Below the pieces are notes generated by a model. It was not told where the DNA came from. It saw only the letters and a program-made list of their open reading frames with translations, and did not search any database. From the NCBI GenBank assembly GCA_028583415.1, contig CM053266.1, positions 4,659,217-4,723,216 of the forward strand: DNA of 64,000 bases. Direction: 5' to 3'. Below are positions 11,776 to 22,424 of the stretch, piece after piece (position 1 is the stretch's first letter; every line of letters begins with the position of its first letter). This stretch comes from Protea cynaroides (lineage: Eukaryota; Streptophyta; Magnoliopsida; Proteales; Proteaceae). Both the position numbers and the translations under genes were made by a program.

Positions 11776-13015
11776 CTGTGACCACATCGGGCGATGCGGC
11801 AGCATCTTCTGATGTAACAGCATATACCCGTCCTTGATGTAACTGCTTCTTGGGTTTTGGGCACTCTCTTGCCATATGCCCTGGTTGGTTGCAGTTAAAG
11901 CACTTTGGGACTTCAAAATTTGACTTTGGCTGTGGTTGAGCTGCTGAAGTAGGCTTCGATGGAGTAGCCAAATTCTAAGGACGAAAAGGTTTATACGTCC
12001 TATTATTGCCTCCGTTGTAGGTGTTTCCGGCTGGTCTCTTGATTCCTCGGTTCTGGGAGAAATAGCTCTCTTTCTGGCTCGATTCAATTACTCGAGCGAT
12101 CTGGACAGCTTCGTTGTAAATCTTCTTCTCTAAGCCCAGAATATTTTCTCTTATGCTTCCTCTTAGTCCCGCGACGAACCTATAGGTTTTTGTATCTTCT
12201 TCTTGCATACTCGCCGGTGCGAAGAAAAATAGTTCTTCGTAGCGCTGTTGATATGCGTCTACGGTCATCTGTCCCTAGTACAAACTCAGGAACTCTTTCT
12301 CCATTGAGTCTCTGAAGCTTCGTGGGAAATATTTCTCGAAGAACGCTTCTTTATATATAGCCCATGTCAGTAGGGCATGTCTGGTCAATAAGTATGTTTT
12401 TGTGGATTTCCACCAATGGTGTGCGTCGCCTTTGAGCATGAAGGTGGCGCATAATACTTTCTCTTCTTCTGAAATAGTCATCATAAGGAAATTTCTCTCC
12501 ATCTCGTCTATCCAGTGTGCTGGCCACAATGGATCAGACGGTTTACCGTTGAATTCCTTAGGTTTCATCTTCAGAAATCTCTCTACTAGTCGGGAGTGAT
12601 CCAGTTGGTTTTGGGGGTTTGCCCCAAACATATAGTGTGGATACTGATAGTTCCCTTGGGCTGCTTCGGGACTTGCACCGGAATTGGTGCAGCCGGTTGT
12701 TGAGGTGTCTCGTTGAGCTGGGTGATTACCCATTGGTGCTACACTAGCTTGCCCGGGTGCATGGTTGCAGCCCGAGTGGCTTGAAACATAACTCCCATTG
12801 CAACCTGCATTTGAGCTTGTGCGTGTTGCATTTGTTGTAGTTGTTGTGCCGGATTCATCACCACCGTTATTAGCTGGTGGTGGTGGTGGTAAATTTGTAG
12901 GGTTTGCCGGTTTGGGATTACCCCGTGCATAATTGTTCTCTTGACTAGTCTCATCCGCCGGTGGTGGTGGTGGGACTGTGTTTCGGGTCTGTCGGGTAAC
13001 TCTACGTCCAGACAT
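11723..13015 (-). pseudogene. E2 gag with two in-frame stops
   Basis: Start chosen at 13015 (MSGRRVTRQTRN); the frame is open a further 28 codons upstream without resemblance to gag. Proline/asparagine-rich N-terminus, then the gag core (KPSDPLWPAHWIDEMERNF, FFEKYFPRSFRDSMEKEF, GLRGSIREN), and an intact CCHC zinc knuckle C-F-N-C-N-Q-P-G-H..E-C at 11902-11861. There is no frameshift; only two stops (12275-12277 and 11975-11977) interrupt it. The first is TAG where E1 has CAG at the homologous codon. Encodes capsid and nucleocapsid, which package the RNA. Confidence 0.9.
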
Positions 13016-13149
13016 AATTCTTTTCGATGATTGGTGGTGCCTGAAAATTATCAAAATAGGTGAGAAATCATGTATATGTCGTGTAGGCACGTTAACCAAT
13101 AATCAATTCCAATTCGAGCTCATTTTATAAAAAACAATACTGTCTTTTC

Positions 13150-13310
13150 TGTACAGGGTCGATGGTGAGGGTCAATGGTATGTCAGATCCTTAATGTCCG
13201 ACCCTGTAGTTTCTGTCAGATTCCCGAGAGCAGAGGGTCGATTAGAGGGTCGATCAGAGGGGTCGATGGCCCCGGGTCGAGTTGTCCGACCCTCGACCAA
13301 AAATCAGATT
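13150..13310. promoter_or_regulatory. Divergent region of E2 with AGGGTCGA word cluster
   Basis: About nine occurrences of GGGTCGA, GGGTCAA or TCCGACCCT lie between the gag start and the antisense ORF leader, in both orientations. These are the words found in E2's own LTR (U3 and intron 1), not the variants used by E3 or LTR5. A shared binding site for one regulator is a reasonable inference. Confidence 0.55.
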
Positions 13311-13449
13311 TTTAAAGTCCGATTTTGGGTCATTTTCTATTATTTCCCTCCCGTTTCGACTCGTCTCTTCTCTCCGAGTTGCTACAGTGCTACTTCACTG
13401 TTGTGGATCATTCTTAGTCCGAGTTTCGACATCCACATCACCTCTACAG

Positions 13450-13892
13450 GTATACTTTCCCAACTTTACCTATTTTTAGGTTTTTATTTCTAGGTTTTTG
13501 CTCATTTAACTTGTATTTTTCAAAGTAAACTTTTTTCAACCGTAAAAATTCGATTTTTATTGGGGGCTTTTGTTGTTGGTGTCTTGAGGAACGAAAGCCC
13601 TCAAAAATTTTTGAGTTTCATCGGTTGGTTATCGAGAAACTTAAATTTTTCTCTTTTTGCCCTAATTTGTTGAAATTTTTTGATTTCTTGAAATTTCTTC
13701 AAATTGGACCTTGTCAGTTACCATTTCCTTCTGTTTAACTATTGTGTGATGTGTTGGAACTTACGTAAGTGCTCCTGCCCACTTGTATGGGTGAAAAGTG
13801 AGGCTTTTGACCAACTTACGTCGTTATAATGCCCGATTTTTAAATTTTTATCCTATTAACTCCTTGTTTTCCTTTTTCTTTCTTATCTGCAG
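13450..13892 (+). other. Predicted leader intron of the E2 antisense ORF
   Basis: Donor CTCTACAG|GTATAC at 13450 and a pyrimidine-rich acceptor TTCTTATCTGCAG ending at 13892, five bases before the ATG at 13898. 443 nt, T-rich. The equivalent in E1 is 432 nt. Confidence 0.6.
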
Positions 13893-13897
13893 ATACT

Positions 13898-15211
13898 ATG
13901 GTTCGTACCAAAGTACCCAGGGTTCGTGATCCGCTTCTCTTCCGCTCCAATGAAGCCGAGGCACAGTATGCCTATTACTCAGGCAAAAAGGTGGAAGGGG
14001 GTCGTATGGTGAACTTGGCTGAGCTAGCCTTGTTTAACGTTGAGAGAGCTTTTGGTGATATGGGGTGGCTCCCTGTCATCACATACGACGCGTGCACACG
14101 TCCAGAGTTAGTGCGCCAGTTCTACTGTAACCTTCAGATTGTGGGAAACCACAACGATGTGGAGCTTGGTCAGGAGTTGCGCATCATTAGCTACGTCAAA
14201 GGGGTGCAGATTTCCTTTGATTATCGGCAGTTGGCCGACCTGTTGGGCATTCCTTATGATGGTCCTATGGTGTACTGTGCACCTGGTGAGCACGACTTTA
14301 TTGAGATGTGGTTGCGGGCCGAGATTGATAGTCAGTTACTACAGCCCGATCGCTGGCAGATGAGAGCGTGCTACTTGCGTCCGGCTCCACGGGTATTCTG
14401 TAGGATCATTCAGCATAACCTGATCCCGCAGAGTGGGCATTATGAGAGGGTGTCTCAGCTGACCCAGTTTTTTATCTACAGTATATGCACTCATCAGCCC
14501 GTCTATCTTCCTTACATCATCATGCGGACGATGATCAGTGCTACATTGTCCGGTCATAGGAGTAATCTACCCTATGGACGTATGATCACCACACTGTTGA
14601 TTCGTCTGGGGGTTGACCTGGTAGATGAGAAGATTCAGGAGAAGACCTTCTCATCGCCTCTAGATTAGGAGGCTATATGCAAGATGGGACTTCGAGACGC
14701 TCAAGTTAGCGATGATGAGAGGAACGCGATGGTGCGCCCTCACACTCGGGTTGAGGTGGCTGATGCTGAGGCTGCTGCTGCTGCTAGAGCTCAGGTGGAT
14801 CCCTTCGACGATGATGATCGTATGTACATGGACGTCAACGCGATACCCCCGCCTTCACCTACACATGCGGCTGGAGTCGATACTTCGCATGCGGCGGATT
14901 CTGTACCTGAGACTGGTCCTTCTCATGAGGCTGGTCCTTCGCATCCGTCTTCTGATATGATGGAGATGTTGCGCGAGCTCAGAGAGACTCAGTGCCGATC
15001 GGACCAGAGGATGGAGGAGTTGCTAGATGCTCAGCGCATGAGAGTGGATGAGCTGTTGGAGACCCAACGTGCGACTGATAGGAGAGTAGCCAATCTCACA
15101 GCTAGTCTGCAGACGACCCAGACTCAGATAGTCTAGTTGACCAGAGTCTATGCTGAGGACTACGACAGAGATCGTGAGGCTCCACCTCCTCCTTCGCCTC
15201 CCGCTTCCTGA
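13898..15211 (+). pseudogene. E2 antisense ORF: 'putative plant transposon protein' (PF20167-like), 438 codons with two stops
   Basis: Opposite strand to gag-pol, between gag and the 5' LTR, transcribed away from gag. One frame from ATG 13898 to TGA 15209-15211 with only two TAG stops (14666-14668, 15134-15136), both where E3's copy has tryptophan. The N-terminal two thirds resemble PF20167 (RPELVRQFYCNL, SYVKGVQISFDYRQLADLLGIP, CRIIQHNLIPQSGHY, SNLPYGRMITTLL). Then follow an alanine run, an acidic Pro/Ser-rich linker with three repeats of SHEAGPSH type, and a C-terminal coiled-coil-like Glu/Arg/Gln helix (MMEMLRELRETQ to LTASLQTTQ). Its role is unknown and I see no catalytic motif. It has its own leader intron and shares family words with the LTR. 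Confidence 0.75.
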
Positions 15212-15475
15212 TTGTACTTTTTGTTTTTCCTGTACTTCAGAGTAACTGTCTGGGTTGTGGACTGTACTATGCTTTAGATATATATTTACACTTTGTTTCG
15301 CTCTCATTGTATGTCAACTTGTTTCTCCTTTTAATAGATGTATTATTCTCTTTTTAAATTCGGTCTCAATCATCACTTGTGCTTATAATGTGTTAATATT
15401 ACTGTTTTTATTTTATCCTATCTCAGTTCACTATTGCTGTGAATGTATGATAGTTCAGCGGGCAAGGCCTGAGAT
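15212..15475. other. Spacer between E2 antisense ORF and primer site
   Basis: AT-rich sequence with no ORF I can support. On the plus strand it would hold the antisense gene's 3' UTR; on the minus strand it is the element's leader just after the primer site. Confidence 0.4.
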
Positions 15476-15487
15476 GCTCTGATACCA
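15476..15487 (-). promoter_or_regulatory. E2 primer binding site (initiator tRNA-Met)
   Basis: Minus strand TGGTATCAGAGC, three bases inside the 5' LTR end. It is complementary to the 3' end of plant initiator tRNA-Met, the usual minus-strand primer of this lineage. Confidence 0.9.
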
Positions 15488-15490
15488 AGT

Positions 15491-17798
15491 TGTCACACCC
15501 CAATTCTACACATTTCAGAATGGTGTGATGAACCACTAAATAACCAACGGTTCAACCAGGATCTCGAATAGGCTATCCCCGTTTTATCCAAACTTTCACA
15601 CATCCATAATCATAATCAGAGTAATACACAATAGCAGAAAATCTATAATAAAATGAACTGAGCAACTAAAATGATATCATAAATTTAATAGCGAATTATT
15701 CTGTTTTCAACTGAGACATAAATATTTAAATACCAAATACATGTCTTATAAATCCAATAAAGGAACCTATAAAAATATCTAATCAAATACACACGAGTTG
15801 CACTCGCAAGAGGAGTCGTGTGTTTCATCTTCGGCTCCAGCGTCCATTGCTGCTATATTCCCGTACGCAGACGCGTTCATATAGTCTTCAACTGTGTAAC
15901 CTGCATCATCAACTAAAAATATTCGACGTCGAGGGGTGAGCACACAACACGGCTCAGTGAGTAGCCAAAACAATGCAACATTACATATGCATGCACATCA
16001 ATTTATATCTTTGGTCTGGTTTGAAGTTTGCAATATGCAATAGAAAGGTTGAGGTAGCCAAAGGTCGCGTTTATTGACTCCGCCTCTATACACGAGTGTG
16101 TGATGTTACCCAAAGATCACGTTTATCGTCAACTCACATGCACCCAATCATGAACATTATATAATAAAGGTTACGTTTATTGCTATATAGTGCCATACCA
16201 ACACGTAAGCCCCTGTTGGCGAGGGCTGCAAACTGGGCTCGCAACTAACCAATCCTAATGTCAAACAGTGTATCCAAGGCCACACCCCAGCATCCCTCAG
16301 AATGTCCATAGAGATAGAGCTAAGGCCCCCCGGTAGAGTCAGAGACTACAAGGACCGAGACCACCTCCCCTGATACTCTACGACATAATAGTTTCGCTAA
16401 GGTAATGACGATACGACGATGCCAATGCACAAGACTTGAGTTAGAGATAGAGCTAAAGTGTTGAGACCCGCCAAAGGTTAACGTTTATTGACGTTCTCAT
16501 CACACCCCCCCTAATACTCGCTCGCATCAAGCACATCAACCACACACATAGAAGCACATGCATATTCCTATCATCATCATCATCATCATGTTATAAACAA
16601 TAAAGTAAATATGCATGAAAAAATAATAGAAATATTGGATGGCATGCTGTATGCACATAACAATCATATTCGCATAGAATCAAACATAGCATAGGACTCA
16701 AGAAATAGAAAATAGTTTATTATTAACCAATTTAGTTTGGAGTTAAGGTTCCTCACCTTAGTTTGCTATAGGATGTTTTTCCAAGCTTTAGAATCACCTC
16801 TACAGTGTTATTATAATGCTAGAAAACCTAACCAAGTTGATGGAATTTAATTAGAATTAATTCCGAATTTATAAACCATACTGTTATCTGAGGGTCGATC
16901 AGAGGGTCGATGCTCAGAATGCATAGGGTCGATGGGTCTATCGACCCTGTCCTCTGTCTGAACTTCCCGAATGCTGAGGGTCGATGGTCAGGGTGCATAG
17001 GGTCGATGGGTCTATCGACCCTGTGTGCGACCCTCTGTGCAATCAGGTCCAATTTCCAGTTTTTAATTCATTCTTGGGGTCCTATGGCTTGCTTCCACAT
17101 TCCATTAAACAGTCATTCCATGGTCTGAAACCATGATTCATCCTCTTAAATAGCTTTCATGCATTCTCCTAGGGTTTTCCATGAAAACCTAACCATGGAT
17201 GGATGGTTTGGGTTTCTCCGAAATCCTACACTCAACCATATCTAACCTAAGGTCTGTAAAAACTCATAGAATTAGTATCCGTACCTGAGAAGATTACTTT
17301 TCCCTGAAAATTCTTCTCCTTTTTGCTAAGCCTTCTTCCTTGCCTCTTTTCTTCCTCTTTTCCTTCTTCTCTCTTTCTCTCAATTCAATTAGGGTTGTGA
17401 AAGGAGTGAAAGTGGCTTAGGGACGTCCTTTAAATAGAGTGGAATGTCCTATAATAGTCCCATTGAAATTTGGAAAGAATCCCAATCGAAAATTAGGAAG
17501 TTTCCTAATTTCAGTTTCGGCGGTAAGTGAGGGTCGATTAGAGGGTCGATGATCCCATCGACCCTGTGGTCTGACACTGTCCGACCCTCTGTCCATTTTC
17601 TAGGGTCTGAGTTTCTAATTTGAGAGGGTCGACCCTATTTAGCTGGGTATGCGACCCTTGCTCTATTTTAAGTGTTTTTGGGTCGATTTGATACCTGGGA
17701 TCTCGCTCTCCTTCACACCCTTGGTCCATTGACTCGACCATGATGGGTAAACCTCGTTCAAGGTGGTAAGACCGGGTTAGTTTGACATGGGTCTTACA
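15491..17798 (-). mobile_element. E2 5' LTR
   Basis: 2308 bp, pair of 5940-8243. TATA-like TATTTAAA on the minus strand at 17429-17436; U3 word cluster 17528-17700 (includes GAGGGTCGACCCT); exon 1 donor CTTCTCAG|GTACGG (exon ends 17285); intron 1 word cluster 16888-17040; hairpin array about 16060-16505; exon 3 peptide 15900-15779. Confidence 0.95.
15779..15900 (-). CDS. LTR-encoded CECxxC peptide (E2 5' LTR)
   Basis: Same product as 6228-6349 with two residue changes (A for F after MNA; E for D before THD). Starts after acceptor GATGATGCAG. Ends SSCECNSCVFD and a stop. Confidence 0.5.
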
Positions 17799-19918
17799 GT
17801 CCCACTTTCCTGATTTCGAATCTTAAGACTTTTCTAATCTTAATAGGGTTACTAAACCCTAATTCTAGCCTATAAATACACCCTTAGACCTCCTCAAATC
17901 CTTTTCATAAACTCTCACAAACTCTAAAGAAGAGAAGGAGGTTGGAAAGGAGAAGGAGCTAGGAAGAAGAAGAAGGTGCCGCCATTACCGTTCGACGACG
18001 CTCACTCTACGCCAGTCAATGGTAAGTGTTTGAAGCAATCTTCTTACCCTATGTTAGCTATATGGGTAGATCAATACCTTGCGAAGTAGGTATTGATCTA
18101 AAACCCTAAATTGGCCAATAAACCCTAAGTTGCCGTCAAACCCTAGATTTGGGTTCCGAGATGATATTCATCAAAATAAGACCTGAATGAGTTGGGGATA
18201 ACTCTAACTCCAAGATTAGACTTAGAATGGATAGGAAAAACCTTGGAAATCCATGGAGGATGATCGACGACAGTCGAAAAGCCCATGTATGGTCTTTCGG
18301 AGACATACCGGTTGCACACTGTGCGGTCGGTATGTTGCCACCGATATCCCTTGGGAGGCTGGTCTATGGGGACCGGCTGACCATACCAGTCGCCAGTCTT
18401 TCCCACAGAGCTGCGACCGGTATATGCCACCGATCAGCTCTGTGAGGGTATTTTGTAACTATGTCGGTTTTCGACCAACATAAAACCCTAAACAATATAT
18501 TCTAATGAAACCCTTATAATATTGTAGGACTTTGTGACTTCCCGTTTGGAACTTGCGACGTGGAGCAAGCTAACAAACGAGCGTCAGGTAAGGGAATCTG
18601 ATGTGATGTTAATCGTTGTTAATTTTCGACCAACATGAAATCCTAATAATTTATGGACAGTAAATCATTGTTAATCATTAATTATATATGATGTGATGTT
18701 TGTGCATATTCACATGCCATCCTTTACTTCCAGTTATTATTATGGTTCATGCATTGATAGGATGTGATTGTTCTGCATGTGATTGTTTTCGTTCGTGTGT
18801 GGAGTGGGGCGTGGGCCTGGGATCGCTCCTCATACTAGCACCTTTTGTAGTATTCTGTCTTAACATGCTTGGTGCGGGTGGGGCATCAGGGGAAGGTCGT
18901 GGTATGATGGTCTCCAATATTGATGTTGGCCTGGCCATGGTTATGTGGCACTGTGGTCTCCAAGTCGACGCTGGCTTGTCCACGATGCTTTAGCTCTATC
19001 TCTATGCCGTAGGGAGTTATGTTGGGATAGGGTCTACCTGCGTTATGTATCTATCCTAGTGGGTTAGTTACAGATAGGGCATCAGGGGAGGTGTAGGAAT
19101 GCCTTAGCTCTATCTCTATGTCGTAGACGGCTATGCTGGGATAGAGCATACATTGATGACATATAGGATTGGTTAGTTGCGAGCCCAGTTTACGAGCCCT
19201 AGCCAATAGGGGCTTAGGTACTGGTATGGGTAGAGCATCAGGGGAGGTACGAGGGTATCTTAGCTCTATCTCTATTCCATGATGGGTGCATGTGGGCCAA
19301 TGGGGGTGTGATCCATCAGGTGCCACAGACTCGTGTATAGAGGTGCGGGGGCTACCAAACCTTTCTATAGCACATTGCAAACTTAAAACCAGACCACCGC
19401 ATAAAATTGATTGTTACTCATGCCTAATATTGTGAAACTGTCTGATTGTCTTACTGAGCTAAGTTGTGAGCTCACTCTTAGTATATACATTGTTTTAGAT
19501 GTTGATGCAGGTTACACTCTGGATGACTACATGAACACTCCGGCGTATAGTGGTGTTGCTGCATTGGATGTACAGGCAGGAGAGGACGAGCATGACGCTT
19601 CATGCGAGTGCCCTTTCTGCGTGTACTTGTGATCGAATTTTATTTATTCGTCTCCGTTATTTTCGTTTGACGTTAAAGAGATGTAAAAGATATTTATTTA
19701 TGTTTGGGCTTGAATAATTTGATACTTATTTAAGTTATCAATAGATACTCAGTTCATTCTATTTTAAAGACTTTCGCTGTATTATTTATATTCTGATTGT
19801 GGTTATGTGTAATGGTTTGTACGGGTAGATACGGCCTATTCGAGATCCTGGTGTGAACGGTTGGTTCAATGACGGTTCACTCACACCGTTTTGGTTGGAT
19901 CAAAATTGGGGTGTGACA
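17799..19918 (+). mobile_element. E3 5' LTR, second part
   Basis: Continues the LTR after E2 and its target duplication GTCCC (17799-17803). TATA box TATAAAT at 17871; purine-rich exon 1 ending CAATG|GTAAGTG at 18021; intron 1 with word cluster CCGGT/GACCGG at 18300-18425; exon 2 18538-18597 (ATTGTAG| ... GCGTCAG|GTAAGG); intron 2 with repeats of GCATCAGGGG and TTAGCTCTATCTCTAT; exon 3 from 19511. Ends GTGTGACA at 19918. Confidence 0.93.
19511..19632 (+). CDS. LTR-encoded CECxxC peptide (E3 5' LTR)
   Basis: After acceptor GTTGATGCAG the frame reads GYTLDDYMNTPAYSG, AALDVQAGEDEHD and ends ASCECPFCVYL with TGA. It keeps the DDYMN, HD and CECxxC positions of the E2 and E1 versions while most third bases differ. 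A reading through exons 1-2-3 in this frame is open from a stop in exon 1 but has no ATG before exon 3, so the start is unresolved. Confidence 0.5.
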
Positions 19919-19921
19919 ACT

Positions 19922-19933
19922 TGGTATCAGAGC
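19922..19933 (+). promoter_or_regulatory. E3 primer binding site (initiator tRNA-Met)
   Basis: TGGTATCAGAGC three bases after the 5' LTR end. Confidence 0.9.
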
Positions 19934-20244
19934 CCTCGGGCTCTGTCCACAGACCATATTGCACCTAACTAAGTCGATGAACTGAGTTAGGAAATTTAAA
20001 AATCTTAATACAAATACACCCTAAGCATTGTTTGATACCTGAGACTAATTAAGAAAGAGAATAATGTACTATTCTAAATATGGAACTTAACATGTGCACA
20101 TACACTAGTTAGGTAAAATATAAAAACTTTCATTAAATAAGAAAAATGTAGCTAATGAAATAGTGCTACAGGGTACAGTCCACAAACCAGACAGTTACCC
20201 TGTTATATGAGCAATCAAAAGAGAAGAAAATAATGGGGGGACAA

Positions 20245-21231
20245 TCATGGGGTAGGGGGCCTAGGAGGAATAGGGTCTGCTATATCATAATCACGCTCGT
20301 AAGCGACCCTAAGCCAATGTACCTGGTCCTGAGTCACCCGTAGGCTACGAGCCAGACATCCCAACTCCTGACCCATCTCTTGCTGAGACTCTAGGATGAC
20401 CCTCTGGGTGTCCCTGATCTCAGTGAACATACTCAACACCGGGTCAGGGGGAGGCTGAGATGGTCCAGCTGTAGAGGTAGATGGTGGTGCTGCAGGTGTA
20501 GGCTGTGGAGCTGACACTGGTACACCCTTGGCTCTATCCTCGTCATCATCCCGCTCGAGCTTGGCTGCATAGGCCGCATTGGCTGCTGCTGCTGCTGCTG
20601 CGGCTGCTACCCTCCCAAGTGGGCGAGGGCGAGCCTCCAACTCGTCATCGCTAATGGGCAGGTCAACCATCTGCATCCTCTGAATGGCGTCCCAGTCTAT
20701 GTCGAACGTCATAGTATCCTCAACGGTCACCTCGCCTCTCATGCTCACGCCCAGGCGACGTAACAGGAAGGTAATGAGACGACCGTATGGAAGGTTACTG
20801 GCTTGATCGGCCAGGGTCGCCTGATGCATGGTCCTGATGATGAGGTAAGGGAGAGAGACCCGCTCTCCAATGCAGACGCAATAAGTAAGTACTGAGTGAG
20901 CTGGGATAACTCACTATAGTGGCCGCTTTGGGGCACGATGTTGTGCTGAATGATGCGATTGTATACCCGAGGTACAGGTCTCAAGCTAGCCGCCTTCATA
21001 GGAGCTCCGAGGTTTAGTATCTGATCTGCTATCTCTCGGCGCAGATCCTCAGTCAGATAGTCCTTCGCTTTGGGAGGGCAATACACTAGGTCTCCATCGT
21101 TTGGAACCCCTAGAAAGTCGGCCAGCTGGTTGGTGTTGAATGAGATGGGTACACCCCTGACATAGCTAGGATGCGCCTTGAAGAAGAAGAACAGGTCGAG
21201 CAAGGCCATGTTAGAGAGCCAAGCCCGGAAG
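20245..21231 (-). pseudogene. E3 antisense ORF, truncated and frameshifted
   Basis: Minus strand, divergent from E3 gag. Shares SYVRGVPISFNTNQLADFLGVP, YNRIIQHNIVPQSGHY and SNLPYGRLITFLL with E2's antisense ORF, then an alanine run, a Pro/Ser/Thr-rich linker and a Gln/Glu helix (IRDTQRVILESQQEMGQ). A frameshift lies near 20860. About the first 100 residues of the E2 version are missing and its start abuts the shortened gag, so a deletion removed the divergent control region, leader intron and both N-termini. Confidence 0.75.
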
Positions 21232-21323
21232 TTGAGGAAGAATAGGTTCCAGAGGTACCGACAAATTTACCTGGCCCACCTCACAGGAATTCTGAGACCA
21301 TTGTTACAAACCTGGTCTATCAG

Positions 21324-22364
21324 ATGCAAGCTCAGCAGAAAGAATTCCTGAGCGAGATACTGAAGATGCTCTGGCCACCGGGTTCTATTCCCACTGGAGA
21401 TACGCTTGAGTCTGGAGAGAAAAATACTTCACAGCCGATGCAGGGTAGCCCAAGGCCGATGGGCCAAGCACCAAATGTACCACCACCGCATCAGTTTCCG
21501 TCACCTTCAGCTTACCCGGGAGCCTATCCGTATCCACCACCATGGTACGGAATGAACACACAGGGACAGCACGATCTGAGTAGGGCAGTGGACAAATTCT
21601 TGAAGTTGAAGCCTTCATCATTCACTGGTAGGACAGGGAAACCATTGTGGCCAGCACAGTGGGTTGCAGAGATGTGAGTGTGTTTGCCACTCACATGCTG
21701 AAAGAAGATGCAAATGCTTGGTGGAATTCTACACGGGCATATCTGGAGACTAAGTATACACTGGTGGATTGGGAAGTGTTTAAAGCTGCCTTCTTCGATA
21801 AGTATTTTCCAAAGAGCTTCAGAGATCAAATGGAGAAGGAGTTCCTTAATTTGCAACAGTCTCAGTCGACCGTGGATGCTTATCAGCAGAGGTACGAAGA
21901 GCTATTCTTCTTCGCACCAGCAAGTATGCAAGAAGAAGAGACCAAGACACGTAGGTTCACCATGGGACTACGTGGGAGCATCAGAGAGCACATATTGGGT
22001 TTGGACAAGAAGATCTACAATGAGGCTGTGCAGGTTGCGAGGGTGATAGAGTCCAGTCAGAGGGACAGCTTCTACACCCAGAACAGGGGAGTGAAGAGAC
22101 CCGCTATTGAGAGTTCGGGTGGCGGTAACAGTAGACCCATCCGCCCATACAGGGCTTAGACCGCTACAGTACCCGCGAGGAACAATACGGCACCCCCTGT
22201 GCCACAAAACGCCGGATTCAACCCGAATATCAAATGTTTCAACTGTCAGCAAGTGGGTCATATTGCAAGGACCTGCACTCTACCTAAGAAGCAACCTCCC
22301 CAGTAAGGAAGAGTTTATGCGGTCACCACTGAAGAGGCAGCTGCATCACCTGATGTGGTCACTG
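21324..22364 (+). pseudogene. E3 gag (shortened)
   Basis: Starts at MQAQQKEFLSEIL, aligned to the middle of E2 gag; the true N-terminus is deleted. Gly/Pro/Tyr-rich linker, then DKFLKLKPSSFTGRTGKPLW. A deletion with frameshift at about 21675 removes the segment between WVAEM and the ATHMLKEDANAWW motif. The second half holds FFDKYFPKSFRDQMEKEF and GLRGSIREH. Stops at 22157-22159 and near 22303. Zinc knuckle C-F-N-C..GH....C intact at 22235-22276. Confidence 0.88.
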
Positions 22365-22424
22365 GTATGACTCTATTCCTTACTATTTGGCTTACTAATT
22401 TTCATTGTGTGTATGCGCATGTAG
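22365..22424 (+). other. Intron-like segment between E3 gag and protease (60 nt, open frame)
   Basis: CACTG|GTATGAC at 22365 and GCGCATGTAG ending at 22424. Homologous to the 69/70-nt segments of E1 and E2, but here the frame is open through it and the length is divisible by three, so splicing and read-through both give an in-frame gag-pol. Confidence 0.45.

Larger units (their letters stand above)
5940..17798 (-). mobile_element. E2: complete-length chromovirus inserted in the E3 5' LTR
   Basis: Minus-strand element, 11859 bp. LTRs at 5940-8243 and 15491-17798, both TGT...ACA and by eye only a few percent different. The 5-bp target duplication GTCCC is perfect. Internal order on the minus strand: primer site, antisense ORF (plus strand), gag, intron-like spacer, pol, polypurine tract. 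It is the youngest of the three nested elements because it interrupts E3, yet it carries several stops and a frameshift. Confidence 0.95.

Noticed and set aside
12272..12277. Programmed stop read-through in E2 gag
   Set aside because: E1 has CAG at the same codon, so a C-to-T change in a decaying, probably methylated copy is simpler.
14712..14960. Leu/Arg-rich frame overlapping the antisense ORF
   Set aside because: A shadow frame of the Ala/Asp-rich linker; low complexity and no homologue in E3.
13898..15211. Antisense ORF as a genuine transposase
   Set aside because: The related family is only named 'putative transposon protein'; I see no DDE or other catalytic motif, and the context is an LTR retrotransposon.
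15476..15490. tRNA fragment or gene
   Set aside because: Only the 12-nt complement of the initiator tRNA-Met 3' end, i.e. the primer site.
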